DNA from: CAZGWE01 sp964529405
GTDB taxonomy: Bacteria; Patescibacteriota; UBA1384; XYA2-FULL-43-10; 1-14-0-10-43-13
DNA length: 35,214 nucleotides
Direction: 5' to 3'
Assembly: GCA_964529405.1 (NCBI GenBank)
Contig: CAZGWE010000010.1
Coordinates: 1-35,214 of the forward strand
Under the pieces are notes generated by a model that was not told the origin of the DNA, did no database searches, and saw only the letters and a program-made list of their open reading frames with translations. Below are positions 15,807 to 23,201 of the stretch, one piece after another. Position 1 is the stretch's first letter, and the number at the start of each line of letters is the position of its first letter. Made by a program: the position numbers and the translations under genes.

Positions 15807-17135
15807 CTAATCTTCCCTAAATCTTCTCATTAGTTCAATTTTAACAATCTTCCGATCCGAGAACGGTATAAATTCATTCAGTCCGACTGCCATAACTTCT
15901 TCGGCGCCTTTGCCGGTAACCACAACCACATCGCCTTTGCGGGCTTCTTTGATTGCCTTGTGTATAGCCTGGGTCCGGTCAAGCACTTTCCAGTAATTCC
16001 GGTTCAAATGCCACTGGTATTTCTTTTTAGCGCCTTTATGGATTCCCTCCGCCACCTCTTCCATAATTGTTCCGGGATTTTCATCATAAGGATCTTCGTT
16101 GGTGAATATAACCAGATCGGCATAGCCGCCAGCCAGAGCGCCCATGATCGGTCTCTTGGTCTTGTCCCGCCGGCCTGTGGCGCCAAGAACCGCAATCAAC
16201 CGTCCGCCGGTATTTTTCATACCGTCCTTGATTGTTTCGTAAACGTTTTTGAGCGAATCGGGGTTGTGGGCATAATCAATGATGACGGTAATATCCTGTT
16301 TGGTCGAAACCTTGATTGACTCCATGCGGCCGGCGACTAGTTTAACATCTTCCAGTCCTGCCTTGATTTTTTCCGGGGCGATGTCCAAGGCAAGGCCGGT
16401 ACAAAAGGCAGCCAAAGCGTTTCGGACATTGAAGATGCCGGGTAAATTCAAATTAATAATAATTTGGCCGTCGTCGTGAACGGCGGTAAAAGTAACATTG
16501 TCGGCGCTGGGCAGGATTTTACGGGCAATAGCGCCATGTTCGAGCTGTTTATCGCTGGAAAAGAGCAGCTTGTCCGTGGCTGGCAGCGACCAAAACCGGT
16601 TCCAATTCTGATCGTCGGCATTAATAACGAATTTGGCCCCGGGATTATCCCTGAAGACTTTTAACTTGGCCTCCAGATAGTTTTCTTTATTCCGGTGATA
16701 ATCGAGATGGTCATGGGAGAGGTTGGTGTAAACCAGGACATCAAAGTCAATGCCGAAGACCCGGTTTTGGTCAATAGCCTGGGAAGTTACTTCCAGCACA
16801 GCGTATTCGCAGCCGGCCTTGACCGCTTTTTTTAAAAAATCCTGGAGTACGGCGGCCGGCGGCGTTGTTACCCAGTTTACCTTGGTGGCGTGCGGCGTAG
16901 TTTCCCGGTTGATTTTGGTGTTAATTGTCGTTTCCATGGCGTTGGGCTTTCCGGCCGCGTCCAGGATAGAAGCAATCATACTGCAAACGGTTGTTTTGCC
17001 CTTGGTGCCGGTGACGCCGATCACTTTTAGTTTTTGGCTCGGATCGCCATAGCGAAATTTGGCCCACTTGGCTTGATATTGATGGAGAGAATTTTTGGTT
17101 GATCGGGGCAACAATTGAGAAAAAAACTTTCTCAT
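15807..17135 (-). CDS. murE: MurE-like UDP-MurNAc-tripeptide synthetase (Mur ligase) without N-terminal domain
   Basis: 442 aa. Mur ligases add amino acids to the peptidoglycan stem peptide with ATP; MurE adds the third residue. Seen: the ATP loop GVTGTKGKTT (40-49), TTPHATKVNWVTTP (79-92), the Lys157 region YLEAKLKVF (carbamylated Lys in the family), AGRMESI (268-274) and DYAHNPDSLKNV (287-298). The residue-3 specificity segment is NEDPYDENP (346-354), where meso-DAP enzymes have DNPR, so the third amino acid cannot be assigned. The usual first domain of about 90 residues that holds the uridine is reduced to about 30 residues, as in other CPR Mur ligases. The start is preceded by repeat DNA that supplies TAGGAATTAG. 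A terminator follows. Confidence 0.85.
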   Translation of the reverse strand: MRKFFSQLLPRSTKNSLHQYQAKWAKFRYGDPSQKLKVIGVTGTKGKTTVCSMIASILDAAGKPNAMETTINTKINRETTPHATKVNWVTTPPAAVLQDFLKKAVKAGCEYAVLEVTSQAIDQNRVFGIDFDVLVYTNLSHDHLDYHRNKENYLEAKLKVFRDNPGAKFVINADDQNWNRFWSLPATDKLLFSSDKQLEHGAIARKILPSADNVTFTAVHDDGQIIINLNLPGIFNVRNALAAFCTGLALDIAPEKIKAGLEDVKLVAGRMESIKVSTKQDITVIIDYAHNPDSLKNVYETIKDGMKNTGGRLIAVLGATGRRDKTKRPIMGALAGGYADLVIFTNEDPYDENPGTIMEEVAEGIHKGAKKKYQWHLNRNYWKVLDRTQAIHKAIKEARKGDVVVVTGKGAEEVMAVGLNEFIPFSDRKIVKIELMRRFRED

Positions 17136-17296
17136 AATTTCTAATTCCTAATGTCAAATTTCTAATCAAGTCCTAATTCCTAAACGTTTCATAACCAATA
17201 AATTTTTTGACATTTGGGATTTGGGATTTCATTAGTAATTAGACATTTAGTATTTGCTATAGCTATTTTCTATCGTCAATCGTCAATTTTTTCAAT
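17136..17296. repeat. Dispersed repeats (families B and A) between murE and the femX-like gene
   Basis: The gap holds a run of TAATTTCTAATTCCTAA and TGACATTTGGGATTTGGGAT units (family B) and, at about 17258-17290, TTTTCTATCGTCAATCGTCA (family A). Family B units also occur inside valS, tsaD, nifS and mnmA and upstream of gdh. No gene or convincing promoter is seen here. Confidence 0.7.
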
Positions 17297-18262
17297 TTAT
17301 CGTCTTATCTTCTCCGCCATCTTAAACATCTGATACTCGGCCGGTCTAAAAACCAAATCCCAGCTGCCGGCCAAATGCATCTCGGTTCCGCCGAATTGTT
17401 TCTTAAAGCGCGTGACGCCGGCCCAGGGGTGCTTTTCGTTATCATCCGGTGCGATACCGAAAAAGTCGTATTCGGTACAGGCCAAACCGCGGGCATCCTT
17501 GATTACTTGCCAATGAAGGCCGTAGGTCGCCATCAGATTTCTCATTTCGGAACTTGAACCGCCGAAGAGATAAGTCGCACGGTCGTTATAGTAAGTGACA
17601 ATAGCCGCCGCCAGAGGGACACTGTTTTTTTTGGCACTGTAGGCTCGAGCATAGCCTTTTTGACCCAGGATTGCAAGCAGAGCCTCGAAGTATTGTTTCT
17701 GCCGGCAGGAGATCTTTTGGCGTTTAGCCATCTCCGTGTAGAGGCGGTAAAAATCGTCCAGTTCGGTTCCCGGGTTTTTTGACCAAGAAATGTTGAGTCC
17801 GCTTTTTTCGGCAGTCTTGATGTTATAGCGTCCCTTCTGTTTCATCTGGGCGAGAATATCAGTTTCACTGCTGGCGATATTGAGAATCAGTGTGTGTTCG
17901 GGTTGCATTTCCTCGAAAGCCCGGCGGAAGCCGAGGCTTCGCAAATCGTTCAATTGTTCAATTGTTAAATTGTTGCTCGGAACATCGAACTCCCATCGCA
18001 GAAAAACTGCTTTTCGTTCTTGTGCTAACTTTTTGATTTTTTCCATTATCTCCTCTTTCTTTCCCCCTAACTTAGGGGGGGTATGAGGGGGTATGGTTTT
18101 TGATATTTGATTTTTGTCCATCATCGGTGCATAAAGCATCGTCCTGCCAAGTGGCAATTTCTTTTCCAGTACTAGCATGTCATCAATGCGATAAGAATCG
18201 GCATAGCCGGTTTGGCATTTGAATTGAGCCCATTCATCAGTTTGAAAGATCGTCGTTTGCAT
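17297..18262 (-). CDS. FemX/FemAB-type peptidoglycan interpeptide-bridge aminoacyltransferase
   Basis: 321 aa from the ATG of MQTTIFQTDEWAQF. FemAB enzymes move an amino acid from aminoacyl-tRNA to the side chain of lipid II residue 3, making the cross-bridge. The pattern is clear: FQTDEWAQFK, EMQPEHTLILNIASSETDILAQMKQKGRYNIKTAEKSG, DDFYRLYTEMAKRQ, and FGGSSSEMRNLMATYGLHWQVIKDA, with the last motif (MNTYGLQW-like) typical of the family. The murE neighbour fits. Two repeat-like insertions are visible: PPHTPPKLGGKKEE (about 57-71) from a CCCCCT hairpin, and SNNLTIEQLNDL (about 96-107) from a CAATTGTTCAATTG unit. TATCAT with extended TG (18275-18270) puts the transcription start almost at the ATG. 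Confidence 0.85.
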   Translation of the reverse strand: MQTTIFQTDEWAQFKCQTGYADSYRIDDMLVLEKKLPLGRTMLYAPMMDKNQISKTIPPHTPPKLGGKKEEIMEKIKKLAQERKAVFLRWEFDVPSNNLTIEQLNDLRSLGFRRAFEEMQPEHTLILNIASSETDILAQMKQKGRYNIKTAEKSGLNISWSKNPGTELDDFYRLYTEMAKRQKISCRQKQYFEALLAILGQKGYARAYSAKKNSVPLAAAIVTYYNDRATYLFGGSSSEMRNLMATYGLHWQVIKDARGLACTEYDFFGIAPDDNEKHPWAGVTRFKKQFGGTEMHLAGSWDLVFRPAEYQMFKMAEKIRR

Positions 18263-18285
18263 AAGCCAATGATAGCACAACCTTC

Positions 18286-18314
18286 TTGTTTGGGATAGAA
18301 AAAGATGGTAAAAT
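18286..18314 (+). promoter_or_regulatory. Probable tsaD promoter
   Basis: TTGTTT (18286-18291), 17-base spacer, TAAAAT (18309-18314). The leader of about 75 bases contains a family A fragment (18341-18361). Confidence 0.5.
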
Positions 18315-18395
18315 CATTAATTCAATTAAAAGTTATCGGAGTCTCTATCGTCCACTATCAATTCTTAGCTATGCAAACACTTTAGTGATGCAACA

Positions 18396-19934
18396 ATGAA
18401 ACAATTTCGTATTTTAGCTATTGAATCATCTTGTGATGAAACCGCTGCCGCGGTCATTTTAGGCGATGGCAAAAATCCGCCATCGATTGTATCAAGCATT
18501 GTCTCTTCGCAAATAGATCTCCATGCAAAAACCGGCGGTGTTGTGCCGGAGGTGGCTAGCCGAGCGCACGTAGAGGCGATCATTCCCGTTGTAACAGAAG
18601 CCTTACTGAAGGCAAAAAATGGTTCTCACCCTTTGGTTTCGAACAAAAAAAAGAATATTGTTCGAGTGGAGCGAGAACTAAACAACAATGGAACAATGAA
18701 GCAATGGAACAATGATTATCAGGAAGCTGTTGATTATCTTAAATCGAAAATTGATTACCTGGCTGTCACTACCGGTCCCGGCCTTATCGGTTCTCTCTTG
18801 GTTGGTTTTAACGCTGCTAAAACACTTGCCTATGCTTTGGATAAGCCGATTCTTCCAATCAATCATATCGAGGGACACATCTACTCCGCCTTGGCGGAGA
18901 AAATCCGAAATCCGAAATCCGAAATCCGAAATAAATCCCAAATTCAAAACACAAAAGCCAAAACAGTTGGTCATTCTGAGCGAAGCGAAGAATCTGGCGA
19001 AGCGGGAAAAGCCGTGCTACATGATACGTACTACATGGTACGTGAGTTCGAATTTCCCGTCCTTGCCTTGGTAGTTTCTGGCGGCCACACTTCTCTCATT
19101 TTTATGCGAAACCATGGTGAATACGAACTAATCGGCCAAACTCTTGATGATGCAGCCGGTGAGGCCTTTGATAAGGTGGCCCAGCTTCTCGGTTTAGGCT
19201 ATCCGGGCGGCCCAGCCATCTCTAAACTGGCAGCAGAATACAGGAAAAAGAATAGCAAGACAGCTAGTCAGCTAGTCAGCAAGTCAGCTCCGGATTTTCA
19301 TGATGCTGTTCAGCCGTCCAGCTGCCCAGATGACAAGCTAGTATTTCCTCGTCCCATCTTGAACGACGGCACCTTCAATTTCTCCTTCTCCGGCCTCAAA
19401 ACCGCAGTTCTTTCTGAAGTTAAACGGCGCTTGCAGAAACCCCCTTGTTTGCACTCTGATGTGGGACACTCCCATAATTTTCCCTCGCCCGTTCTGACGG
19501 GAGAGGGTAGGGGCGAGGGTCTCCCTGATCTCGATAAGGCCGAAATTGCCACAGCATTTGAGGATGCAGCTGTCGATGTGCTTGTAACCAAAACAATGCG
19601 AGCGGTTGCCAAATATAATCCTAAAACCGTTGTTCTAGCCGGAGGCGTAGCCGCAAATCAACATCTCAGAAATACTCTTACGAATGCTATTTCCAAATAT
19701 TGTTCGAGGCTCGGAGCCGAGAACTCTAACGATATAACAAACCAGGATGTCTCTTTGCCGTCCGCCAGATCGAAGAGCGCGGGCGAATACGACATCAATC
19801 TCCTCATTCCCCCGCTTGAACTGTGCGGCGACAACGCCGCCATGATCGGCCTCGCAGCTTATTACAACATCCTGAACGGCAAGGAAAAACGTTGGGATGA
19901 GATCGACGTCGACTCGAATTGGGAGATTGGCTAA
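18396..19934 (+). CDS. tsaD: tRNA threonylcarbamoyladenosine (t6A37) transferase TsaD with five in-frame insertions
   Basis: 512 aa, against about 340 in the family. TsaD transfers threonylcarbamoyl to A37 of ANN-decoding tRNAs. Core motifs are intact: ESSCDETAAAV (10-20), PEVASRAHVE (51-60), TTGPGLIGSLLVG (125-137), metal ligands His157 and His161 (NHIEGH), SGGHTSL (228-234), GEAFDKVAQLLGLGYPGGP (255-273), FSFSGLKTAV (329-338), AGGVAANQHLR (415-425) and Asp479 (CGDNAAM). Between them lie repeat-derived segments at about 75-110, 169-216, 285-316, 347-378 and 437-466, all at positions that are surface loops in known structures by inference. Examples are IRNPKSEIRNKSQIQ, HSERSEESGEAG and FPSPVLTGEGRGEG. 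No stop or frameshift is caused. Confidence 0.95.
   Translation: MKQFRILAIESSCDETAAAVILGDGKNPPSIVSSIVSSQIDLHAKTGGVVPEVASRAHVEAIIPVVTEALLKAKNGSHPLVSNKKKNIVRVERELNNNGTMKQWNNDYQEAVDYLKSKIDYLAVTTGPGLIGSLLVGFNAAKTLAYALDKPILPINHIEGHIYSALAEKIRNPKSEIRNKSQIQNTKAKTVGHSERSEESGEAGKAVLHDTYYMVREFEFPVLALVVSGGHTSLIFMRNHGEYELIGQTLDDAAGEAFDKVAQLLGLGYPGGPAISKLAAEYRKKNSKTASQLVSKSAPDFHDAVQPSSCPDDKLVFPRPILNDGTFNFSFSGLKTAVLSEVKRRLQKPPCLHSDVGHSHNFPSPVLTGEGRGEGLPDLDKAEIATAFEDAAVDVLVTKTMRAVAKYNPKTVVLAGGVAANQHLRNTLTNAISKYCSRLGAENSNDITNQDVSLPSARSKSAGEYDINLLIPPLELCGDNAAMIGLAAYYNILNGKEKRWDEIDVDSNWEIG
18900..19010. repeat. In-frame repeat block in tsaD (families B and E)
   Basis: AAATCCG units repeated in tandem (four times from about 18900), then AAATCCCAAATTCAAAAC, then GGTCATTCTGAGCGAAGCGA and AGAATCTGGCGAAGCG. 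The last matches the family E unit in mnmA (31369) and the intergenic copies. Confidence 0.85.
19248..19340. repeat. In-frame palindromic repeat in tsaD (family F)
   Basis: AGCAAGACAGCTAGTCAGCT on the left and, after a core, GTCCAGCTGCCCAGATGACA on the right form loosely complementary arms. The core 19286-19310 is identical to mnmA 31725-31749 at 19 of 25 positions by eye, in the same reading frame. Confidence 0.8.
19440..19530. repeat. In-frame hairpin repeat in tsaD
   Basis: CCCTCGCCCGTTCTGACGGG followed by AGAGGGTAGGGGCGAGGG: CCCTCGCCC pairs with GGGCGAGGG (one mismatch-free arm pair when read inward), with a nested CCCGT/ACGGG hairpin. It encodes FPSPVLTGEGRGEG. Confidence 0.75.
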
Positions 19935-20099
19935 TTCTCTTATATTCCACTCTCGCTTCTCCATCTTGTCATCCTCGGGTCAGATTCCGATCTGAGCCCG
20001 GGGATCTACTAATAGTAATTACACCCTTATCTCCCTTTTAACATTAATTCGTAGATTTCTTCTCGCTTTACTCGTCGAAATGACTTTTTTAGTTATGTC

Positions 20100-20141
20100 T
20101 TTTCGTCGTACAGCAAGCGGCCGCGTGCTGTACGACGAAAA
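20100..20141. repeat. Perfect 16-bp inverted repeat around GCGGCCGC
   Basis: TTTTCGTCGTACAGCA (20100-20115) and its exact complement TGCTGTACGACGAAAA (20126-20141) flank a ten-base GC-only-type loop containing GCGGCCGC. Confidence 0.9.
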
Positions 20142-20212
20142 CAGCCTCAAAATTCTTAGAGAAATACCAGAACGTTTTGCACTAATTAAGTTCCAATTAT
20201 ACATATAATAAT

Positions 20213-20347
20213 CTGTTATTTCGACATCCCGATTCCGATCGGAACGAGAAACCTACCGCTTAATTCGGCTTATTTATTCGTAAACTTGTTTCGAGTCTGC
20301 CGATAGATTTCTCGCCTTCATCAGAGTGGATGGTGTCGAAATTACAG
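20213..20347. repeat. MITE-like 135-bp element with terminal inverted repeats
   Basis: The left end CTGTTATTTCGACA and right end TGTCGAAATTACAG are complementary at 13 of 14 positions. Inside, AACGAGAAA on the left and TTTCTCGCCTTCATC on the right extend the arms. A relative (TGTCATTTCGACACCATTCC ... AAGGCGAGAAATCTG) lies at 35107-35152. Confidence 0.75.
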
Positions 20348-20363
20348 TTATCTATTTTTCATC

Positions 20364-20403
20364 TTTCTTACAAATCTCAGTGATCACTGAGATTTGTAAG
20401 AAA
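20364..20403. repeat. 40-base perfect palindrome
   Basis: Each half is 20 bases, TTTCTTACAAATCTCAGTGA and its exact complement, with no spacer. It lies 31 bases after the stop of the NadE-partner gene on the minus strand. No T-run on either side beyond four or five As, so it is not a standard terminator. Confidence 0.9.
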
Positions 20404-20434
20404 AACACACATTATTTTTGCCAAAAGAAAAAGC

Positions 20435-21337
20435 CTAGCTAGTGACCAATGTTCTCAATTTCTCAGCATTTTTGGCAAATAAACCCAACGTTATTGAATC
20501 CGAGTAAGCTAGATCTAAATTGGTATTAAATGTAGGCGAATTAAACTCGCATAATTTATATGCAGCTTGGGTGATGTTGTTTTTATAACTGGATATCTCA
20601 TTGTTAATGTTTTTAGTATCCCACGAATAGTTAAATACTTCTTTTTGCTTATCAAATAATTGCGATTCAATAAGTGATATCAGCAGTTGTTTTGACTCAA
20701 GTTGAAAACCGAGTAGCTCAAGACAAATCGCATACAGAGCGTTGTCATCAGCGAAAAAATTAATGGTGTTGTGTTTGCATGATGTTCCAAACAGTAAACC
20801 ATGCTTCTTGCAATAGAATTGATTCTTGATAGATCCTAGTATTTTCTTAGCTTCGGTTCGACGATTATTTGCTATTAAGGCTAAAACAATCCAGAGATTT
20901 GAGTGTGTTATGATCCTGTTGTCTGCAATAGTGTTATCGGACCAAATTGCTCTAATAAATAGTTCAATTTGTTGATTGAACATTTTGCTCTTGAAAATCG
21001 CGTCAAGAATTTGATTTGATGCCTTGTGTTTTCCACATAAAGCCAGTGCAAATGCAATCATGCCTTGCGTGCAGCTATGGTGCCGATTAAGCACTCCGTC
21101 GCCAACAAGCCATGAATAATTAAAGAGTCCGTTTTTGTTTTTTAGGCAACTCTTGTTTAAGTCATGGATAAGATTGACAGTTTCCTTTTCTTTGCCGTCA
21201 AGAAATAGCCCAAGCGCTATTAAGGCATTTACATGGGCATGAAAGAGGTTTGGTTCTTCGGTTGAAGTTGGCCAAAGCCCATGTTTTTTGATTTTGCCGT
21301 AGCGATTATAAAGTTGCTGATAGGGATTGTTTTTCAC
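20435..21337 (-). CDS. Unknown helical protein partnered with the NadE-like enzyme
   Basis: 300 aa, unrecognised. It is almost all helix, with repeated helix-pair blocks that end in similar turns: GLFNYSWLVGDGVLNRHHSC (70-89), a second block GLLFGTSCKHNTINFFADDN (about 183-202), and VFNYSWDT (about 234-241). This periodicity suggests an alpha/alpha toroid such as those of sugar-acting six-hairpin proteins, but no catalytic signature is plain. There is no signal peptide, so it is cytoplasmic. Its ATG overlaps the TGA of the NadE-like gene by four bases, so the two are translated together and probably act together. The DNA is more AT-rich than neighbours by eye. Confidence 0.55.
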   Translation of the reverse strand: MKNNPYQQLYNRYGKIKKHGLWPTSTEEPNLFHAHVNALIALGLFLDGKEKETVNLIHDLNKSCLKNKNGLFNYSWLVGDGVLNRHHSCTQGMIAFALALCGKHKASNQILDAIFKSKMFNQQIELFIRAIWSDNTIADNRIITHSNLWIVLALIANNRRTEAKKILGSIKNQFYCKKHGLLFGTSCKHNTINFFADDNALYAICLELLGFQLESKQLLISLIESQLFDKQKEVFNYSWDTKNINNEISSYKNNITQAAYKLCEFNSPTFNTNLDLAYSDSITLGLFAKNAEKLRTLVTS

Positions 21338-22104
21338 GACTTTTTTCTATTAATTTTGGGCATAGCTAGTTTATATATTCTTTTATGCGACGATCTTTTA
21401 AACAAATTCCAAACTTTCGTGATGTGTTCATTCCTGTAGCCAGCGGATAGAATTAGTTTTTTGCTTTTGATTGAGTCAATTGCAAAAAGAACGGAATCGA
21501 TCTCTGAAAGCGGTACACGATAGAAATCTTCAATTTCGGCACAACTTAAATTCAAACCACATTTTGGCATCTTATCGCATATTTCCTTAGGAACCCCAAT
21601 GGCTTTAGCAACGCCCCTTACCTGTGTTTTAAAAATCCCGGCAATGGGCAAAAGATCGCCAACTAAAGCATGCTTGGGAAAATACCCTGTCATCCATTCA
21701 GATCGATTGATTGTGCCAAGAACTTTAGTTTTGCCACGTTTGTTAGCATATGAATAAAGAAGCATAGATCTAATACGACCATCAATATTCTCCCGCTCAA
21801 TTCTGGTTTGAGGATCTGTAAGTAAAAAGATTTGCTTGGCAACACTGTCAATATGAAGAACCTGGTGCTCAATGCCTAGTTTAAGTGCAAAGTTGATAGC
21901 ATCCCTTAAGTCTTCTTTTGACGTGCCGGAGCTTGGCATGACGAGGCCGAAAACTCTTTCTTTGTTAAGCGCCTTGACGGCAAGTTTAGCAACAAGCGCG
22001 GAATCGATGCCGCCGCTAATTCCAATTACAACATTAAATCCCTTGCACTCTTGTGCAATAAAATTTTCTATTTCATTAGCAATTTGTTTGTAATCATTTC
22101 TCAT
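21334..22104 (-). CDS. nadE: NAD synthetase-like ATP-pyrophosphatase
   Basis: 256 aa. NadE amidates deamido-NAD with ATP and ammonia. Seen: the PP-loop GISGGIDS (28-35), MPSSGTSKEDL (56-66), NIDGRIRSMLLYSYAN (106-121), GTINRSEWMTGYF (130-142) with the conserved Glu136, and LLPIAGIFKTQVR (151-163). The usual GLWPGQTDExELG segment near the C-terminus is replaced by CGLNLSCAEIEDFYRVPLSEID (182-203), so substrate recognition may differ. There is no glutaminase domain, so it would be ammonia-dependent. It is expressed from a consensus promoter at 22142-22170, divergent from a TrmB-type regulator, and coupled to the 300-aa gene. True NAD synthesis and amidation of another adenylated substrate are both open. 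Confidence 0.75.
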   Translation of the reverse strand: MRNDYKQIANEIENFIAQECKGFNVVIGISGGIDSALVAKLAVKALNKERVFGLVMPSSGTSKEDLRDAINFALKLGIEHQVLHIDSVAKQIFLLTDPQTRIERENIDGRIRSMLLYSYANKRGKTKVLGTINRSEWMTGYFPKHALVGDLLPIAGIFKTQVRGVAKAIGVPKEICDKMPKCGLNLSCAEIEDFYRVPLSEIDSVLFAIDSIKSKKLILSAGYRNEHITKVWNLFKRSSHKRIYKLAMPKINRKKS

Positions 22105-22141
22105 AATTGTCCTTGTATGTTCACCGGCTGGTAAACAAAGT

Positions 22142-22170
22142 ATTCTAACATAACGCTATGGGATTGTCAA
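22142..22170 (-). promoter_or_regulatory. Promoter of the NadE-like operon
   Basis: Minus strand TTGACA (22170-22165), 17-base spacer, TAGAAT (22147-22142) preceded by TGT (extended -10 character). GATTGTCAA here and TTGACAATC at 22215-22223 are a 9-bp inverted pair covering the two divergent -35 elements, a possible shared operator for the adjacent regulator. Confidence 0.8.
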
Positions 22171-22214
22171 TATCTAGTACATGATCTATTGCCTCAAATA
22201 TGTGCTATTTGTGC

Positions 22215-22244
22215 TTGACAATCAATACTATTATCGATTAACAT
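22215..22244 (+). promoter_or_regulatory. Promoter of the TrmB-type regulator
   Basis: TTGACA (22215-22220), 18-base spacer, TAACAT (22239-22244). ACATATAAATGT just downstream is a small dyad that could be an autoregulatory site. Confidence 0.55.
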
Positions 22245-22283
22245 ATAAATGTTGTATCAAAAGTAGTACAGAATGGAGGGGAG

Positions 22284-23039
22284 GTGGAGTTAAAGTCTGT
22301 CTTAAACGAAACCGGTTTGTCTGCCAACGAAGCCAATCTTTATCTTGCCTCATTAAAGATAGGGCCTGAATCAATCCTAGCTCTCTCGAAAGCAACAAAA
22401 ATTCACCGGCCGGCTTTGTACAAGATGCTTGAGAGTTTACTAGAAAGAGGCGTTTTTAAAACTACGATCTACGGCAAACGCAAGCTCTTTTTTGCTGTCA
22501 GCCCTAAGCAGCTCCTTGGTTATCTAAAGAATAAGGAAATGCTATTAAGGGGAGCTATCCCGGAGTTGGAAGCATTAATCGTTACTGGTACTAATAAGCC
22601 GAAAATTCTTTATTTTGAGGAGCGAGAACAAATCCAGGAGCTTTTTAAAAATGGGTTGGAATGCAGATCAAAAGAGATGTATTCATTTTTCCCTAGCAAA
22701 TATATGGCCGAGCTATTTGGCAAACGCGAGATGGAACAGATAATCAGAGAAAGAGTTCAGCGAGGAATTCATGTCAAAACACTACGTTCGGCTCCATCGG
22801 AGTCTGAGTATGAAGGTTCTGAGTTGACTGCTGAAGCACTACGAGATATCCGTTATATTCCACAGGAAAAAGCCTTTGCGATGGGCATTGTCATTTTTGA
22901 TAATAAAGTCAATATATTTTCACCGATTGATGAAAACTTTGGTATTCAGATTGAAAGCGAGGCATTCTCGAGTTTGATGAAGATGTTTTTTGAAACATTG
23001 TGGTCGGTGAGTAAAGAAAGTGGCACCGAAGAAGTCTAG
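22284..23039 (+). CDS. TrmB-family transcriptional regulator
   Basis: 251 aa from a GTG start with GGAGGGGAGG directly upstream. The N-terminal winged helix is TrmB-like: LNETGLSANEANLYLASLKIG (6-26), SKATKIHRPALYKMLESLLERGVF (36-59) and a wing at YGKRKLFFAVSP. A helix (LRGAIPELEAL) leads into a C-terminal effector domain of about 150 aa with FEEREQIQELFKNGLECRSKEMYSFFP and GIVIFDNKVNIFSP. TrmB proteins are common in archaea, often sugar-responsive, and also occur in CPR bacteria. Divergent placement suggests control of the NadE-like operon and of itself. Confidence 0.8.
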   Translation: MELKSVLNETGLSANEANLYLASLKIGPESILALSKATKIHRPALYKMLESLLERGVFKTTIYGKRKLFFAVSPKQLLGYLKNKEMLLRGAIPELEALIVTGTNKPKILYFEEREQIQELFKNGLECRSKEMYSFFPSKYMAELFGKREMEQIIRERVQRGIHVKTLRSAPSESEYEGSELTAEALRDIRYIPQEKAFAMGIVIFDNKVNIFSPIDENFGIQIESEAFSSLMKMFFETLWSVSKESGTEEV

Positions 23040-23091
23040 ATTTGAGACTCGGTTTGTGATATTTTGGGACTAATTAACATCATTATAAGGT

Positions 23092-23185
23092 GTCATTCTG
23101 AGCCGATGAGCGTTGGAGGCGAAGAATCCCTCTGCTGGCAGGGAGAGATCCTTCACTTCGCGATTACGCTCATTCAGGATGACAA
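23092..23185. repeat. Family E hairpin in the valS leader
   Basis: TGTCATTCTGAGCCGATGAG at the left and CTCATTCAGGATGACA at the right are complementary; between them GCGAAGAATCCCTCTGCTGG and CAGGGAGAGATCCTTCACTT also pair. The 90-base hairpin ends 16 bases before the proposed GTG start of valS. Confidence 0.85.
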
Positions 23186-23201
23186 AAAGGTAAAATATCT
23201 G

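Larger units (their letters stand above)
19935..20434. repeat. 500-bp gene-free gap filled with palindromic elements
   Basis: No gene is supported. In order: a family E element from 19967 (TGTCATCCTCGGGTCAGAT, hairpin with ATCTGAGCCCGGG) ending near CGTCGAAATGAC at about 20085; a 42-base hairpin at 20100-20141; a 135-bp element at 20213-20347 with 14-bp terminal inverted repeats; and a 40-base perfect palindrome at 20364-20403. It separates the converging tsaD and the NadE-partner gene. None is followed by a clear T-run, so termination by these structures is possible but not obvious. Confidence 0.8.

Noticed and set aside
18396..19934. tsaD as a pseudogene
   Set aside because: There is no stop or frameshift, and all catalytic and metal-binding motifs are intact.
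20364..20403. Palindrome as a classical intrinsic terminator
   Set aside because: There is no run of Ts after it on either strand.
23064..23201. Upstream extension of valS
   Set aside because: It would start at TTG and translate a family E hairpin; the family begins at the KIIEKTWDHSKYE segment.
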